Shown: positions 30,892 to 33,221 of the stretch, piece after piece
Position numbering within the stretch: position 1 is the stretch's first letter
How the letters are laid out: each line of letters begins with the position of its first letter
From: Tieghemiomyces parasiticus
Taxonomy: Eukaryota > Kickxellomycota > Dimargaritomycetes > Dimargaritales > Dimargaritaceae
Length of the DNA stretch: 33,221 nt
Direction of reading: 5' to 3'
NCBI GenBank assembly: GCA_027575765.1
Contig: JANBPT010000504.1
Coordinates: forward strand, 1 to 33,221
The notes under the pieces: model-generated
What the model saw: the letters and a program-made list of their open reading frames with translations, nothing else
What the model was told of the DNA's origin: nothing
Database searches by the model: none
Position numbers and translations under genes: made by a program

Positions 30892-31966
30892 CTAGAGCAC
30901 CAGGCAGCGTCTCTTGGGCTTCTGTCTGGCCAGGAGGGCGGCGCGGGTGGCGTGCTCAAACACCTCCCGCACGCCCTGGTTGGTCTTGGCCGAGCATTCA
31001 AGGTACTTGTAGGCACTGATGCGGCGGGCCATCTCCTCACCCTGTCGCTCCGTGACGGGGGATTGACCGTTCTTGCTCAGCTCCTCGATAGTGCGGGGGT
31101 CGTTACGCAGATCAGTCTTGCACGCCACCAGGAGGATGGGCAGACCCGAGCAGAAGTGTATGACCTCAGAGATCCACTACAATGAAGCAACGAGAGCAAG
31201 GTGCGAGGGGAAATAGGTCGTAGGGTAAAAATATGGATGGCAGTTGGTGGTTAGAAATGGGGCAGAAAGATACGGCACGGGGTAACGGCGGCCGTGGCAA
31301 AGCGGCAACTTTGGACCTGCGGTGTAAGGGCAATTAGGGGGAGGGGGCGCAACGGGACGTTGGGTGCCCAATCTCCCCCGCAATAAGCTACGATTGACAT
31401 CGTCCCCGGGGTTCGCCGGGTATGGAATCCAAGCCTACCTTCTCCTGGACGTTCTCGAGGGAATCGGGTGAGTCGACAGCAAAGCATATCAAGATGACGT
31501 GCGAGTCGGGGTACGACAGGGGGCGGAGACGGTCGTAATCCTCCTGCCCGGCAGTATCCCAAAGGGCGAGCTCGACACGCTTGCCGTCCACGTTAACGTC
31601 GGCCACGTAGTTCTCGAACACAGTGGGGACGTAAATCTAGAGGGCGGTGGGGGGACAAGGTGGCAGCCAAGGTGGGAATGTTAGCAGGAGGATGGCACGG
31701 GACGTGGTTAGAGTACCCTTGTCAGGCAGCTGGTCTCAAAAGGAGAAAGCGCAGCTGAAAGAGGGCATAATTGATGCCTGCCCAGCGGTTGAGGAGGGGA
31801 TGGACCAGGCGTCTGGGAGGGCAGCAGTCGATTTGGAAGAATAGTAGGTTCAGTGGCGGCCGTTACTCACCTCCGGAAAAGTACCGTTGGAGAAGACGAT
31901 GAGCAGGCAGGTTTTACCGCAGGCACCATCGCCGACAATGACAAGCTTGCGACGAATCTCGGACAT
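30892..31966 (-). CDS. RHO1: Rho-family GTPase, RHO1 type, 192 aa, three exons
   Basis: Exons on the minus strand: 31871-31966, 31439-31636 and 30892-31176. Introns are 234 and 262 nt, all in phase 0, giving 193 codons with the stop. RHO1 is the membrane-bound switch that activates beta-1,3-glucan synthase, protein kinase C and formins in fungi. Motifs: P-loop GDGACGKT (12-19), effector loop YVPTVFENY with Thr37, switch II WDTAGQ (58-63), base-recognition CKTDL (117-121), and ECSAK. The Rho insert is present ([17 protein letters not shown]). The C-terminus KPKRRCLVL carries a basic patch and a CAAX box ending in Leu, which predicts geranylgeranylation. [10 protein letters not shown] and the [13 protein letters not shown] helix favour RHO1 over CDC42, RHO3 or RAC. 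Start: first ATG, right after a probable 5' UTR acceptor. It converges on RPB4. Confidence 0.95.
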
Positions 31967-31972
31967 GATGAT

Positions 31973-32103
31973 CTGAATTGGTCCGAATGGAGGAGTGGCG
32001 CGGTACAGAGTGGTGGGGTTAGCTAGGGAGCCGGGAAACTATGGGGTACTTAGGAACGAGGGTCACTGGGTTCCACTTCAGGGAAGCAGAGCCTAATACT
32101 CAC
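31973..32103 (-). other. probable 5' UTR intron of RHO1
   Basis: On the minus strand a good donor (CAGCAA|GTGAGTATT) at 32103-32102 and a TTCAG acceptor at 31974-31973 bracket 131 nt. The acceptor lies 6 nt before the RHO1 ATG. Length and splice sites match the coding introns of this window. A CCCTAG slightly upstream is an alternative acceptor. Confidence 0.45.
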
Positions 32104-33221
32104 TTGCTGGAGGCGGTGATGAAGAGGGTTTAAAACTATGAAAGGGGGAGAGGCAGACTGGGCGGCAAGAAAAGTAAAGGAATGGGATGCGAAGCGAAAG
32201 TGTTAGACCAGGGCAATAGGATGGAGCGACGAGGTTGTCAGATGATGGCAGATGAGGAGGGGCCGGAAGTATGGAAATGTACACTGCTAGGGGAAAGGGA
32301 AACAAAAAAAAGACGAAGGGCGAGGAGGTTGCACACACCGCACAGGGTAGAGGTGGGAAAGGGCAACGATTGCAGTGCCGCGGGAGTGGGGTGGAGGGAA
32401 GCAACGGAGGGCAGGTGGACGAAGTTGGCAGTGATGAGGACAAAAGAAGGAAGGGGGGACGGCGGGACGTGGAGGCGGTACGTAAATAAGCGCTTCTACA
32501 ATGTCAACCCCGCTGGCTAGTCCACGGGCAGCCAGGGCGGGGCATGGGTGGACTCTGGCGGAGTAAGGCAAGGAAGGGACCGCAGCGCGTGCCACGCCCG
32601 GCGGCCGCGGGGTGAGAGGAGAAGGAAGAAGTGCCGGTCATGCATGGCACGGCACAGTACACCACAACCCAACAACAGACGGGTGCCGCTGAGCACTCCC
32701 AGGGATCCCTTCCCTCCAAGCCTGCTTCCCGGCCGCAGCGAACACCCAGACAGTACAGGCAAGAGGTCACTCGACCCCCCCAAAACGGCAATGACCACAA
32801 CCACATATCGCGGCGGAACCACAGAGTTTGGCACCAAGAACCAAAAAAAGCGGGGACAGTACACAAGCGGTAGAAGGCCCACTTGACCACTGCGGTAGAG
32901 GAATCGACACAAAGCAAGGTGCCCCAGGGCGCACACTTCGAAACGACCACCGCTCGCATGACATGTCGTGTAGGCGGGTGGGCATAAGCTACCTTCGAGG
33001 GCGGGGCGGAGTTGCACAGGTGTAGGTCCACTAGTACAATCGGACCCTGACAAGTCTCCCATTGTTCTGCAGGCCACCGTATTCGGTCCGCCGTTGGCCT
33101 CCCAACTGTGAGCTCTCCCACCCATTGTGAGGTGACACAATAGTGAGGACTGGTACCATTGCCTGTGGCGATAAATCACCACTGCCACCCCAGGAGGTGC
33201 TTGGTTAGGCGCCTATCAGTC
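32104..33221. promoter_or_regulatory. RHO1 upstream region and end of window, no supported gene
   Basis: From 32104 to about 32480 the RHO1-sense strand is strongly C/T-rich, as expected for its 5' UTR and promoter. Beyond that, two long overlapping minus-strand frames (32504-33121 and 32517-33188) are open in different phases at once, share no motif, and are Pro/Cys/Trp-rich. They look like the effect of few A/T-rich stop codons rather than genes. A neighbouring gene may begin beyond the window. Confidence 0.55.

Noticed and set aside
32504..33188. Overlapping 205- and 223-codon minus-strand frames at the end of the window
   Set aside because: Two phases are open at once over the same DNA, and the translations are Pro/Cys/Trp-rich without domains. 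This suggests base composition, not coding.
1..33221. Search for a new multi-gene system, defence island, prophage, CRISPR array or transposon
   Set aside because: The recognised genes are unrelated housekeeping functions typical of a fungal chromosome. I saw no repeat-spacer array, terminal inverted repeats, transposase or integrase motifs.

Overview
This window looks like nuclear DNA of a fungus, most likely an early-diverging one; the placement is inference. The evidence is GT-AG spliceosomal introns of about 135-350 nt with pyrimidine-rich 3' ends, a nuclear tRNA-Ser with an intron after position 37 and a poly-T Pol III stop, a fungal-type RHO1 GTPase, the Pol II subunit RPB4, a DHX57/YLR419W-type helicase, and a CAT-type amino-acid permease. 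Coding exons are rich in G/C at third codon positions, while the spacers are mixed and carry CT-rich promoters and microsatellites. I see no bacterial operon, CRISPR array, prophage or intact transposon. Layout: 1-2230 is mostly non-coding with one weak spliced-exon candidate. A 578-aa disordered protein of unknown function follows (2231-3967). A small two-exon gene of 98 aa lies at 7166-7601 and appears only after splicing. From 7602 to 11486 is a long spacer with two weak gene-like relics. A four-exon gene for a 986-aa WD40 protein spans 11487-15013. A split tRNA-Ser(UGA) gene is at 16608-16712, and a single-exon amino-acid permease is on the minus strand at 17133-18818. From 18819 to 22943 is a second long spacer, with one exon-like fragment near 21.7-21.8 kb. 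The last third is dense with core genes. A six-exon minus-strand helicase (22944-28445) diverges across a 551-bp spacer from four-exon RPB4 (28997-29972, plus), which converges on three-exon RHO1 (30892-31966, minus). The main contribution is gene-model reconstruction. Two apparently separate open frames at 24.2-28.4 kb are one 1441-aa helicase gene, whose C-terminus is completed by a 19-nt micro-exon and a 112-nt last exon. RPB4, RHO1, the WD40 gene and the 98-aa gene were also assembled by matching intron phase. The genes are ordinary housekeeping functions (transcription, RNA remodelling, cell-wall and actin signalling, amino-acid uptake) and do not form a pathway. I found no convincing evidence of a new multi-gene system. 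The more unusual observations are the micro-exon, a stop-free 198-nt intron divisible by three in the WD40 gene, the uncharacterised 98-aa gene, and isolated coding-like fragments in the long spacers.
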